Positions 43,604 through 54,484 of a DNA stretch of 64,000 bases are shown piece after piece. A model generated the notes under the pieces. That model saw only the letters and a list, made by a program, of their open reading frames with translations. It was not told where the DNA came from and searched no databases. Positions within the stretch are counted from its first letter, which is position 1; each line of letters starts with the position of its first letter. The translations under genes were made by a program, and so were the position numbers. Source of the DNA: Mastigias papua. Lineage: Eukaryota > Cnidaria > Scyphozoa > Rhizostomeae > Mastigiidae. The stretch covers positions 6,705,524 through 6,769,523 of the forward strand of contig OZ025277.1 in NCBI GenBank assembly GCA_964019165.1. The letters run 5' to 3'.

Positions 43604-45914
43604 AGGAGAATTCCAGGATAAATTTAACTTACGCTAGATCGAGGTACTTTCGGGCGCTGAATTCGAGTATAGTCTTCGTTTTTCAACATTCAGCGCGGGC
43701 TTGGAGAAATTGGGCTGGAAAGATGCAAAAAATGGCTCAATCTGAAAAAGGACGGGATTACCTGCACTCACTCCCGCGGGTGAATGTGACGTCAGAGATG
43801 ATAAGTGCTTCGAGCATTGAGCAACTAGACTAGCATGGCGATCTCTGTAATTTACGTTCCAAGACAGACACGCAGCCCTTTTTGAGAAGTTCATGAATGA
43901 GATTGACCCAAGACTTCGAGAATAACATATTTTAGGAAGAAATGATGATAGAAGATGAATTCTGAAGGTGCACCACTCTATGTGAAAAAGTAGGATTTGT
44001 GTTTGCTGATGTGCTATTTCAGATATTGCATTTATCTATTTTGTTAAATGGCTATGAATAGTACATTAGACAGTTAAATATTGGTGTAGGTTAAGAGATA
44101 TTTACTATGTAGATAATACTGCAGTTTTTCATCGTTTTTGTGATGAGCTGTCATACCTTGAATTAATTTAATTCTATGTCCACTTTTCTGCCATTGGGCT
44201 TTCCTTTTGTGTTTGTTAGGCATGTGCTGCCATTGGATATTCTGGATACTGGGAGGGATTGTAGATTCTGTATTATGAGGGCTTGCTTTTTAAGTACAAT
44301 TCAAATACTTTTATATTCCTGACTGTTAGTAAAAATATGCTAGATTATATGTGAATTAATGTTATATGTGATGTGAATACATCTATATTAGATTCATTAG
44401 AAGTCATTTGCTTTCCACTCCCTTTGCCTTTCTAAATATACCTTCCAACACAGTGATTATGATGTATTTCTGAATAATGATTTGTATCACATGAGGACTT
44501 AAATTTCACAATGATAATGTGAATTACATCAATCTGCTTTTAGGTCTTATTCATCATATTATTTGGCTTGACTTTGTATTGTGGATTATTTGAAACAATG
44601 TTGAGTAAGAAGTAGTGATTAAGTAAATTCATAAAAACTCATGATGGCAGCCAAATTTATAAAAACTCATGACAGCCGGGGATGTAACTTCAATGTCTTT
44701 TTAAGGGGTGTCAGCAGTTTGCCCTGTGAAAATTTTGTCTTTGACCCTTTTTTAGTAATAGTAGTTGATCAAATGGTCCTGGGTCCAGTAAGGTGTCCCA
44801 CAAAAATACATTGTACTACCATTTTTGCCCTTTGAAATGGAGAATTTTCAAGGTTGGGGGGGGGTGCCTCCCTTAACTTTTGCCCCTGATAGCAGCTTCT
44901 CTTCATGAAAGGCCATGGAATATAACATAATCAGTTCCCTAGCAAAAATCTATAACCTCTAGCTTTCTGGAAATTAGAATAGAAAACAAAATTTTTATGG
45001 CAAACACATTCTTCCCTTTAGCTTCTTATTGCAGACATTCTTATGCTAAGGCACTTTCTTTTTGTGGTCAGTTTGGAAAATGACTAACAGAAGAAAAACT
45101 ATGACCAACATATTAAATGACCACTAAACTCTGTACGAAAACCAACTTTCTTGAAGTTCTGTGCCATTTGGGGTAGGGTGCCATACCCCCATTGGCATAT
45201 CACTCATTGCAGAAAATATTTTTCTTGTCTTTCCTTTATTGCAAAAGTTTTTTTACTGTTTTCTGATACCCCTGTAATTTGCCAATGGTTTTTCATAACA
45301 GCAATCAAGTCCGTAAGACAAGTAGGACAAACACTTGAAAATACTACCAGTGTTTAAGGACTGAAACGTCACGTAGCTTGAAGTTTTCTAAGATTTAAAA
45401 TGGGACTTCACATTTAAATCTCTAAATTTCGCTTGGCCATCTAGGCATGCTGCCAAATAGGATCCGATGGATACCTGAAAACAACTCTTGCTGCCCAGGG
45501 CCTATTACAAGCGCTCCATTTCATATGGCAGCATTTTCTTTAGATGCTTTTCATCTGTGCCTATTTTCCTCTTCGTACTGTTAGATAAATTGTTTTATTC
45601 ACAATAGGTAACGATTTATAGCCTTATTCAACTCCAGACTTCATCATATTGCGAATAACACACTGAGGTGAACATAGGCTTTGTGCTGTTCTAAAGTCGC
45701 GAGCTATTGCAGTGATCATCTCTGACGTCACAAAAGATCCCGGATCACATAGAGGTCCGAGAAGTTATGGGGAAGCTCCACGCAGAAAAATCAACACTAA
45801 TTGCGTAATTACTCGCCATTGCCATCGAGTTTTCACTTTCTTTTTGCACGATGCCTTTTATCACCTCCCAGCACGCACTTCTAGCGCTGGTTGTATTTAT
45901 CCTGGAATTCTCCT
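43604..45914. mobile_element. 2.3-kb DNA element with TTAA target duplication (Kolobok-like)
   Basis: The left end AGGAGAATTCCAGGATAAAT and its inverted partner (ending 45914) match for about 36 bp. TTAA flanks both ends (43600-43603 and 45915-45918). A further inverted pair, GTGACGTCAGAGATGAT, lies about 180 bp inside each end (43786 and 45715-45731). TTAA duplication occurs in Kolobok and piggyBac. Termini starting AGG favour the former, but there is no recognised transposase: the interior shows only short frames. Probably non-autonomous. Confidence 0.78.
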
Positions 45915-45974
45915 TTAACTGACTTCTTGTTTTTTAAATTTCAACCATAAGCAACTGTAAGCTCTTCTGATGTA

Positions 45975-47425
45975 TAGAATACCGAATTAACCCTTTCTAA
46001 CAACAACTAAAATTAGAAATGTCGTCCTTGCATGCAATTCTAAGGGCACTTGCTTGCATCCTGTGTACTTTGTTACTAATATTCCTATGATGGCACATCC
46101 AAATCATTGGACAATAATAAGACTGTAACATTCCCAAGGTGTTCATTATCAGTCTTTTCTTGTATGGTTCTATGAATATCGAAATGTTGAGTAGTGCATG
46201 CAGTTTCTGGCCTGCTCTTTCGCAGAGCGACTGTATGTGAGTTTTGAAGCTTATGTTTCTATCTAGTGTTATCCCTAACATGTTTCCTCATAACTCTTCT
46301 CTACTACAGCTTCTGCAATATGTAATCTCACATGTTCGTTTTCCTCACCAAATCATGAGATAACACTTATTCAAAGTTAGTTTCATGCAATTGTCAGGGT
46401 ACCGGGGTGATAACTGAGTAGCATCTTGCTCTAAGCTTTCAATACCATCTGTATAGTTGAAAATTTCTGATTCACTCATCAGAAGAAATAGGCTTAAATC
46501 ATTTTGGAAATTGTTAAATAACAGAAGTCCAAGAACAGACCCTTGTGGGACTCCTTTTGGACTTTTTCCCATATGCCAAACGAACCATTAACTTTCAATT
46601 ATTGTCTCCTTCGCGAAAAATAACTATTAGGGTACTTCTGCCAAGACCAAAGGTCTGCATATTCGCTACTAATAATTCGTAGTCTACGCAGTCGAGGGCT
46701 GTGGAGAGATCCATCAATAAAGTACCTGCATAGACTTTTCTATCCAGGTCACTTGATAGGTTTCCTCGAGGTCTAAGAGAGCATGCTGCGTGTTATAACC
46801 TTTCCTGTAGGCGCAAAACAAAGATGACAAGAAGCTCTCGCGGAATGGCATTAGCTGACTGTATAGTGGTCGTAAGAAAATTTTTGAGGCAGATGGCAGG
46901 ACAGTAATTGACCTGCAATTCTTTTTATATAAGGCATCATACTTTTTGATGAGAAAAGAGAAATCTCCATCTCTACGCTTGCTAGGAAAGTAATTCTCAG
47001 CTAAACACAAACTAAAAGTGTTCGTTAGATAAAGTAAAAATATATTCGAGTTTTACTACAAGATTTTGGCTGGGATACCCTGTAATGGAGTCTCTTTCCT
47101 AGTATCTAATCTGTTGAGTTGGTTGTTTACATCCAATCTAAACATGATTTAAGGTTTCTTTTATTTCTTTAGCACTTGGAAGTAAACTGTACTTGGTCAC
47201 CGCAATATCAATTGGACCGTCAATACCCTCAGTTGATAACAAGTTCAAGTTAGCCTTAGCAGTATCAACAGAGCCAGTAATGTTAACAAAGTAATAATTG
47301 AAAATCTCGGCAACAGCATATTCATCGGCTATAACTCTGTCATCTTCAAGTACAGTCACAATAGACGACGTCTAGATTCCGCCAGACAAAATAGGTTCTA
47401 CAGTTTTCTAACACTTTTGACTGTC
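45975..47425 (-). pseudogene. CR1-type LINE, RT domain
   Basis: The minus strand from 47359 reads TVLEDDRVIADEYAVAEIFN then YYFVNITGS, and later SITVLPSASKIFLRPLYSQL (RT motif 1), YRKGYNTQHALLDLEE, motif B KGVPQGSVLGLLLFNNFQND, a damaged polymerase site FNYTDG in place of FxYADD, and MLGITLDRNISFKTHIQSLC with SYYCPMIWM. Order and motifs are those of CR1/jockey LINEs. At least three frameshifts and the altered catalytic motif make it inactive. Confidence 0.8.
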
Positions 47426-47517
47426 AGTAATGCCTTTAAATCAAGATTCTGGTAATAAGTGGGTTTTGTCTCGTGTAGTAGCCTAATGCAACTGATTCTC
47501 TGCTTCCTAATGCTAGG

Positions 47518-47693
47518 CGCACACGGCGAGACTTTTGCTGAGCAAAGTGCCTCTCGTGCCACTTTGCTCAGCAAAGTGCTCACCGTGTGCGGCGAATTTT
47601 TTGTGACATTTCTGCCTCGCGAGCCAAAAAATTAGAAATCAAACTGGTCTTATAATTTTTGCCTCGCGAGGCACTTTGCTCACCGTGTGCGCT
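47518..47693. mobile_element. small foldback element, GCGCACACGG termini
   Basis: Starts GCGCACACGGCGAG and ends in CTCACCGTGTGCGC. Internal pieces (GAGCAAAGTGCC, CACTTTGCTCAG, GCCTCGCGAGGC) make most of the 176 bp self-complementary and much GC-richer than its surroundings. No target duplication was evident. It may be a MITE of unknown superfamily between two oppositely oriented LINEs. Confidence 0.6.
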
Positions 47694-47754
47694 CATATGA
47701 GCAATTTGCTCAGCACTTTGAACTCTACATAGGAGGTCAAGCATACAAAGAACG

Positions 47755-48870
47755 TACAAAGAAGGTGAAAAATCAGAAAAGTCCAATTATAGACCAATAT
47801 CAGTGCTACCTGTCCTATCTGGGCTTTTCGAGAAACATATCTATGACCAGTTGTACCAATACCTAGAACGGGTTGGGTTCCTGACATCAGATCAACCTGG
47901 ATTCAGGGCTTTACATTCATCAGCCACTTGTTTACTGAAATGAACTGATGATAGGTACAGTGGAATGGATGAAGAACTTTCAACTGGTTTTATATCTATA
48001 GATCTCAAAAAAGCTTCTGATACTGTTGATCATGAAATTCTATGTCAAAAGCTCGAGCATTATGGATCTGTCGGTAAGGCATTAGTCATTTTGATGCTCT
48101 AAGGAAACCTGTGATCCAAAGCTTAGGTTAGAAAACAATTGAAGAGTTGATCAATAGACAAGTAAATCTAACAGTCTTTAAATGCCTAAACAGCATTGCT
48201 CCAAAATACCTTTCCGATAATTTTACTACAAACACCGTTAGTGTCACACGCATGGAAAAAGTAGCAACTGCCATTTCTGCCCCTCCTCGTGGTTTCCGTT
48301 GTAGTGTGGGAAACTTTTTAACAACCTTCTAACGCTCTGGCTTCAACAAAGTTGCCTGCAAGGCATCATGGTATACGATTGCAGCGATAGGCCAAGAGAG
48401 AAATCGATTATACTTTCACTTTGATTTGAAACGAATTTTATTTTCATTATATTTCAATTTTGCTTTTGATTCAAATTACATTTCATTTTTAGTTGTATTT
48501 CAATTTTATTTTTGATTTTAATTGCATTTAATTTTTAATTTTATTTGTACTTTTGCTTTTACCATCTCAAAATATTTAATGGCAGCGATAGGCCACCATA
48601 GAGGTGCAAAATTTTAGAATGGCCTGTCAACTGAAGCCAAAAAAACTACTTCAATTAAAGCCTTTAAACGCCGAATTTAGCCTAGACAAGTGTATGTACA
48701 GACTACCCCAATCGTGTTAAATTGTAGATTATATTTTAAACATTGCAATTAGGTTTCATATCTTGTAATTATTTTTTTGTTAGATATGTTAGTATAGTGC
48801 AGACAGAGGGCCCCTTATAAATTAGTCATTATTGAAGAGCTACCCTCCTCAAAAATGTGAAATGAAATGA
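47755..48870 (+). pseudogene. CR1-type LINE, internally deleted, with complete 3' end
   Basis: The plus strand reads NYRPISVLPVLSGLFEKHIY then GFLTSDQPGFRALHSSATCL and FISIDLKKASDTVDHEILCQ (RT motifs 1 and A). The frame then jumps near 48100 past motifs B-C to the C-terminal CLNSIAPKYLSDNF. The 3' end at 48780-48870 carries the GAGGGCCCC / CTACCCTCCTC stem-loop followed by GAAATGAAATGAA. This identifies the family of the tails at 18288-18500 and 29655-29765. A 187-bp insertion lies at 48395-48581. Confidence 0.78.
48395..48581. repeat. 187-bp insertion flanked by 14-bp direct repeats
   Basis: GCAGCGATAGGCCA stands on both sides (48381-48394, 48582-48595). The inserted DNA is strongly T-rich with two copies of an ATTTCAATTTT...TTTGATT unit. 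The length of the repeats suits a target-primed insertion (short retroelement), but a local duplication is possible. Confidence 0.65.
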
Positions 48871-48880
48871 AGTGCTGTAT

Positions 48881-49011
48881 TGTTATATTGGTACGTTGTA
48901 AAATGGACACTAGTATCCAGAACTTTGAGGAGACTGCGGAGAGATAGTGAATAGAGAGGGAGTGATTAGACGGTAGGAAGCTAGATAAGAGATGTATGCG
49001 GGAACATAACA
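48881..49011 (+). repeat. putative gypsy 5' LTR
   Basis: Begins TGTTATATTGG and ends ACATAACA, with TGTTAT/ATAACA as perfect inverted ends, directly before a gypsy gag. No second copy exists in the window, because the element is truncated. Confidence 0.55.
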
Positions 49012-49074
49012 AATGCTTGGCGATAGGGTAAACATTCTTTTCATCGTATTTGCACTTTTTGCTCTGTTCTGAGT

Positions 49075-50565
49075 GATGGCTACACCTCTTGTTCGGGGTT
49101 TACCATCATTTGATCCAGATATCGGCATCGTGGCGTCCGTAGGCCCCCGATGGAGGAAATGGCTTGCTGATTTTGAAACGTTCGTAATTGCCAATGATAT
49201 CACCAGTGATAAGAGAAAATTACATCAGGCAGGTTCTAGAGTTCGAGAAATATTTCTTCAACTCAAAGATACAGGGGAGAACATGGTTATCCATTTCGCT
49301 TAGCGAAACAGCGTCCCGGAGAAACACTCGATCAAATTCATATCTGACTCTGAATACTTCTGGAAACCTATGAATATGCTGTAGCTTCCCTTTATTTTGA
49401 AATAATGATACAAATTGCTATTGGGGAACGTACCAATCGTCTTCTAAAACAAGCTTTGAGAGACACCAAGGTGAACTTACAAGATTTGATGATAGAAGGA
49501 TGGCCTGCTGAGATAAGCGACTTCCAAGCCTCGGAAGTCCAGAAAGATTCCGCAGGTCAGTAGGGTGAAACTCTTCAAGCAGTGAAATAAATGAAATCTG
49601 CTGTGCAATGGCATCGTAAACCTGGTTCCACAGTGAAATGTTGTGGCTGTGGGGGCATTTTCCGCACAAAGAGAAACCATGTCCTGCTAACGGTAAAATC
49701 TGTCATAATTGCGGCAGGCAAAATCAGCTTGCTCTGTTTTGTATGTCTCAAGCTAAATGGAACACCACAAGACGAAGGGTTGGGGAATGGAATACTCGTC
49801 CTACCCAAACTGGGAAACAAGTAATCCAAACCGATTAGAGTACTCTTACGCAGTAAAATCGGATAAAACAAAACGTCTAATTGTACATGTTATAGTCCAA
49901 GAGCACAAACTCCTTAGTATGATCGACACAGGGTCGAGCATCAACATTATTGATAAATCGACATTTGCACAGACGAAAATCATTCAATTAAAACCAACCA
50001 GTGTAAAAGCATATCCGTACAATTCTACTGAACCGGTGAAAATGTTAGAAAAATTTTGATACAGTTATTGAAACGAAAAAGAGGTTTGTGACAGCACAAT
50101 TTTACGTAAACTGATCATAACAGAAGTTGTTTGCTCGGTGGTAGCAATGTCCAAGGTCTTGGCCTTATCACTCTGCAAATTAATCATCTTCATCAGAAGA
50201 CAAACCAGGAATCAATCAGAGTTGAAAACAGAAAGTTTGTCCAGAAATTTCCTAAAGCTTTTGACGGGGTAGGAAAGCTGAAAGCCAAACAAACTGATAT
50301 GGTTATTGATCAAGATATACAACCAGTTGCTTAGGAACAGGAAAAAATCCTTTTCCATCTACTTGAGAAGGTCAAAAACAACTAGAACAACTTCAAAATC
50401 AAGATATCATTGAACGTGTCTCCAAAGAAGAGAAAACTGATTGGGTATCGCCTACCATCTGCGTTCCTAAAAAGAATGACAAGATTCGCATTTGCGTTGA
50501 CATGAAAGCTGCTAATCGTGCAATACAACGTGTAAGACAGCCGATTCCTACTGTCAATCATATTC
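49075..50565 (+). pseudogene. gypsy gag-pol, truncated in reverse transcriptase
   Basis: Gag starts with MATPLVRGLPSFDPDIGIVA and contains WRKWLADFETFVIANDIT. A zinc knuckle pair follows near 49640-49735 (CCGCG..., CHNCGRQNQLALFC, in which the usual His is altered). Protease: LLSMIDTGSSINIIDK near 49915, active-site DTG. Then comes the start of RT, IRICVDMKAANRAIQR near 50490, after which the sequence breaks off at about 50565. Stops and frameshifts are frequent. This element family differs from the gypsy at 21381. Confidence 0.8.
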
Positions 50566-50699
50566 AGGGTTCATACATATCCTGCCTAATATTTTTTCCT
50601 GACTGTTTTCTTGAAAATGAATGTGTTTTTCCTTACTACAAATCAGAAACAAATAATATTTTTCCTGATCAACTGGTGTTACAAATGATGCGAGCGACT

Positions 50700-51515
50700 G
50701 ACCCACCTTTCAAAACTAAGTAATTGAGCACATTTTTTCCAAATTGGGTAAGAAAAGGAGGCTCTCAGTTCAACTGGAACAAAAAAATTTACGTAAAAAA
50801 GAAAGAAGTTTTTATACATACGAGGTGCTGTTCTATGCTGTGAAGCCCCGTGCTGTTTATAATACTAGGGCATGCTACCATCTGCTAAAAACGATAGCGT
50901 TCCTGCCACTCAAAAGAGTTGTGTAGTTTACGAATTTTCGTGCCAATGTGAAGCTCGGTACGTAGGGCGCACTACACAGAGACTAGCAGACAGAATAGAA
51001 TAACATGTACCCACGAGTATCAGGACGAAAAACGCTATAACAAGAGAACAGCCACCTCGTATGTGTAAAAATTATATTTCTAAAATGAAAAGTGATTCGG
51101 CCATAGGGCATCTTATTATAAATCCAGAATGCGTCGAAACATATACAGACGATAATTTTTAAATCATAGGGCAAGCAAGATCGTCCTTTCATTTCAGTGT
51201 TTTGGAATCAGTTTACAATCAGACCCAAAACCCCAGTTTTGTGTGAACAAAAAGAGTTCATTTTCTCACTTGGACTCTTCAAGCAAACAATGGTGAATAG
51301 GTGCTAATTGCCCAATCATAGGGCCAAATAGACGCATTATTCAACATATCACGTGTACCCGCATCTGGCTAGATATTTCGGTTCACCAATCGGTCGTTAT
51401 CCGACGTTTCATACTCTGAAGAGTGTCGAACGAAAAAAGCTTTGAGTATGTTAAAAGAATGTTCCCGCTTTTTCATGCTATAGTGAAGTTCTGTAGTACC
51501 AACAGACTTTTCACA
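50700..51515 (+). pseudogene. PLE family A: GIY-YIG endonuclease end and terminal region
   Basis: FYAVKPRAVYNTRACYHLLK near 50830 is the region between RT and nuclease. After a frameshift it reads SCVVYEFSCQCEARYVGRTT and QRLADRI near 50925-51000, the GIY-YIG core (here YEF...YVG). The C-terminal SDSAIGHLIINPECVETYTD and KTPVLCEQKEFIFSLGLFK follow near 51085-51255. The 3' terminal region (51260-51515) matches the palindromes at 40330 and 62153. Its hammerhead (51410-51450) keeps CTGAAGA and GAAA, but the cleavage-site C is G. Stops interrupt the frame. The RT part is missing. Confidence 0.8.
51410..51450 (+). ncRNA. decayed hammerhead ribozyme in PLE family A
   Basis: CATACT/AGTATG stem I, CTGAAGA and GAAA are kept, and helix III (AAA...TTT) too, but the cleavage-site base is G (51444), which hammerheads do not accept. 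Helix II is GTGTCGAAC. Probably inactive. Confidence 0.65.
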
Positions 51516-51539
51516 TAAATATATATATATTTATTTCTT

Positions 51540-53740
51540 ACTCTGAAAAATCATCAGAAGAAATTAAGAAAACTGACCAAGAATTGCCGTTTGATTCGAA
51601 GGGAACAGTAACTAACATTTCATCGCATAAATTAATGTTTGATGAAGGTGAAACAATTAAATCTGGTTTAACACACTCCATTGTTCCCCATATATTAAGA
51701 AAACAGATATTTCTGCTTGCTTTGAAACAATATTTCAATATATGAATAAAAACTTGATGGATAAGAGAGATGAAGGTAAATTAAAATATGACCGTTCTCA
51801 TTTAGCGCAATCATATATTAATTCTTTTAGAGCATCACAAAAAGATATTAAAACAAATAAAACATTAAGCCAACTTCGCAGAAATAAGGATATTGTTTTG
51901 CTTAAACCTGATAAAGGTAATAGGATTGTTCTACTTAATAGGGCTGATTATAATAAAGGTATTCTTGACATTATAAGTGATTCTAATAAATTCAAATAAC
52001 TGGCCAATGATCCCACTATATATAGAGAAGGTAAATTGCAACGGTTTCTGCGTGTTCTTAAAAATAATGGCAAAATTGATAAAGATGTCTACAGTCAAAT
52101 TTATCCAACAGGCTCGCAACCAGCCAGAATATATGGTTTGTCTAAAATGCATAAAATTCAACCTCGTAATGTAGTGCCACCGTTTAGACACATTGTTTCC
52201 TCATTCAACATTTACAACTATCAATTAGCTAAATTTCTTTGCAGTCTTCTTCAACCACATCTCCCTAGTACATATACTGTTTCTGATTCTCTCTCTTTCG
52301 TGCAAGAACTAACCACTACTGATCTATCTAATAAATATATGGTTTCTTTTGATGTGATGAGTTTGTTCACAAATATACCTCTTAACGAATGCATAGATCT
52401 TGCTGTTTCTTATATTACTAAAGGAAACACTGAGCTTAAGCTTTCCAAAGATGACCTCACTAAACTTTTCACTATCGCTACTGCTCAAACTCATTTTCTT
52501 TTCAACGGTAAAGTATATGACCAAATAGATGGTGTAGCAATAGGCTCTCCTATTGCACCGGTTCTGGCTGATCTTTTCTTGGGACATTATGAAAATGTAT
52601 GGCTTAATGAACACAAATGTCCTTCTGTCCAATTCTACCGTAGATATATTGATGATACCTTTTGTCTTTTTAACAATAAACATGAGGCTCTGCTTTCCTT
52701 TGAATTTCTCAATTCACAACATGATAACATTAAGCTCACCATAGAAAAGAAACTAACACTACTTAGGCCTTTCTTGATGTCTTCATCAATAATAAAGATC
52801 CTAGAAATCTTATAATTTCAGTCTATCGCAAAAAGACTTTTACTGGCCTCCTTACCAATTTTCTTAGCTACACTTCTTTTTCTTATAAACTTGGCCTCGT
52901 CAGAACACGAATAGACAGGGCTTACAAATTTAATAGTACTCTCCTTGGTTTTAACAGGAAGTTAAAAAACTTTCCTACATATGTAAGAAAAATCAGTATC
53001 CTGAAGGTTTAATAAATACAGTATTAAATAAGTATCTTGATAACATTAGCAAGTCCACTGCTTTTTCTGTAGATTCTAGACCACCCGATGGTCTCTGAAC
53101 CCTTTACTTTACATTGCCATACCTTACATTGTCTACTTTCACGAAACTCAAGTTGCACACTTTAATTAAACGGTATTGTAAATATCTTGAAATCAAATTG
53201 GTATTTTCTTCCTTCAAAATTAAAAACTTAATGAATGTTAAAGATTCTATACCCAGATCGCTCCGCTCTAATGTGATTTATAAATTTATATGTGCGAAAT
53301 GTAATTCCGTCTATTTTGGCGAGACTAGCCGACATTTGTCCTCTAGAGTGCATAAACATCTACATTCTGATAAAAACTTCTACATTTATAAACATCTAAA
53401 GAGTTCTGATAAATGTAGGATGTCTTGCGGTGATAATTGCTTCACAGTTTTAGATACAGAAAGCACCTATAACCATCTTAAAATTAAAGAAGCTCTGCAT
53501 ATTATGTTGAAAAAACCATTGTTGAATAAACAGGTAAAACACTTCGATATTTCTTTGAGTTTCTAACGCCCCCCCCTTCCTTTTATTTTATAACGGTTTA
53601 TCGTTCAATTGTCGAATGTGTATACATATGTGTGTTCTATGGATTTCTATTGCAGTCTGTAAACACCTGATGATGGATAGTTACTATCTAAAACATGTTT
53701 TGCAAAATTAAAAGTCTAGTTGTGTTTCTTCGACACATCT
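51540..53740 (+). mobile_element. nearly intact Penelope-like element (family B)
   Basis: This single unit carries the whole order N-terminal segment, reverse transcriptase, linker and GIY-YIG endonuclease, with only a handful of defects, and is the best preserved element in the window. It starts directly after the end of the family A remnant. Its 3' region ends near a stem-loop at 53665-53710, just before an (AT)n tract. PLEs reverse transcribe from a nick made by their own nuclease and are distinct from LINEs and LTR elements. The exact 5' boundary is not defined and no target duplication was found. Confidence 0.85.
51555..53566 (+). pseudogene. PLE polyprotein: RT plus GIY-YIG nuclease, few breaks
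   Basis: 51742-51999 contains LRRNKDIVLLKPDKGNRIVL. An in-frame TAA at 51997 separates it from 52000-52815 in the same frame. RT motifs there: ARIYGLSKMHKIQPRN, MVSFDVMSLFTNIPLNE (motif A Asp), DGVAIGSPIAPVLADLF (motif B) and FYRRYIDDTFCLF (motif C, about 52635-52675). A frameshift near 52765 moves the thumb region VYRKKTFTGLLTNFLSYTSF into another frame; a further stop near 53097 precedes the last block (53114-53566). That block contains NVIYKFICAKCNSVYFGETS, a GIY-YIG core with a CX2C pair, plus CFTVLDTEST and the end of the protein at 53566. All catalytic residues I can see are intact, so decay is recent. Confidence 0.85.
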
Positions 53741-53751
53741 CAAACTTGATT

Positions 53752-54484
<733 letters not shown>

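Noticed and set aside
43591..43894. Overlapping frames on both strands as a host gene
   Set aside because: They coincide with the terminal repeat of the TTAA-flanked element and have no homology or splice context.
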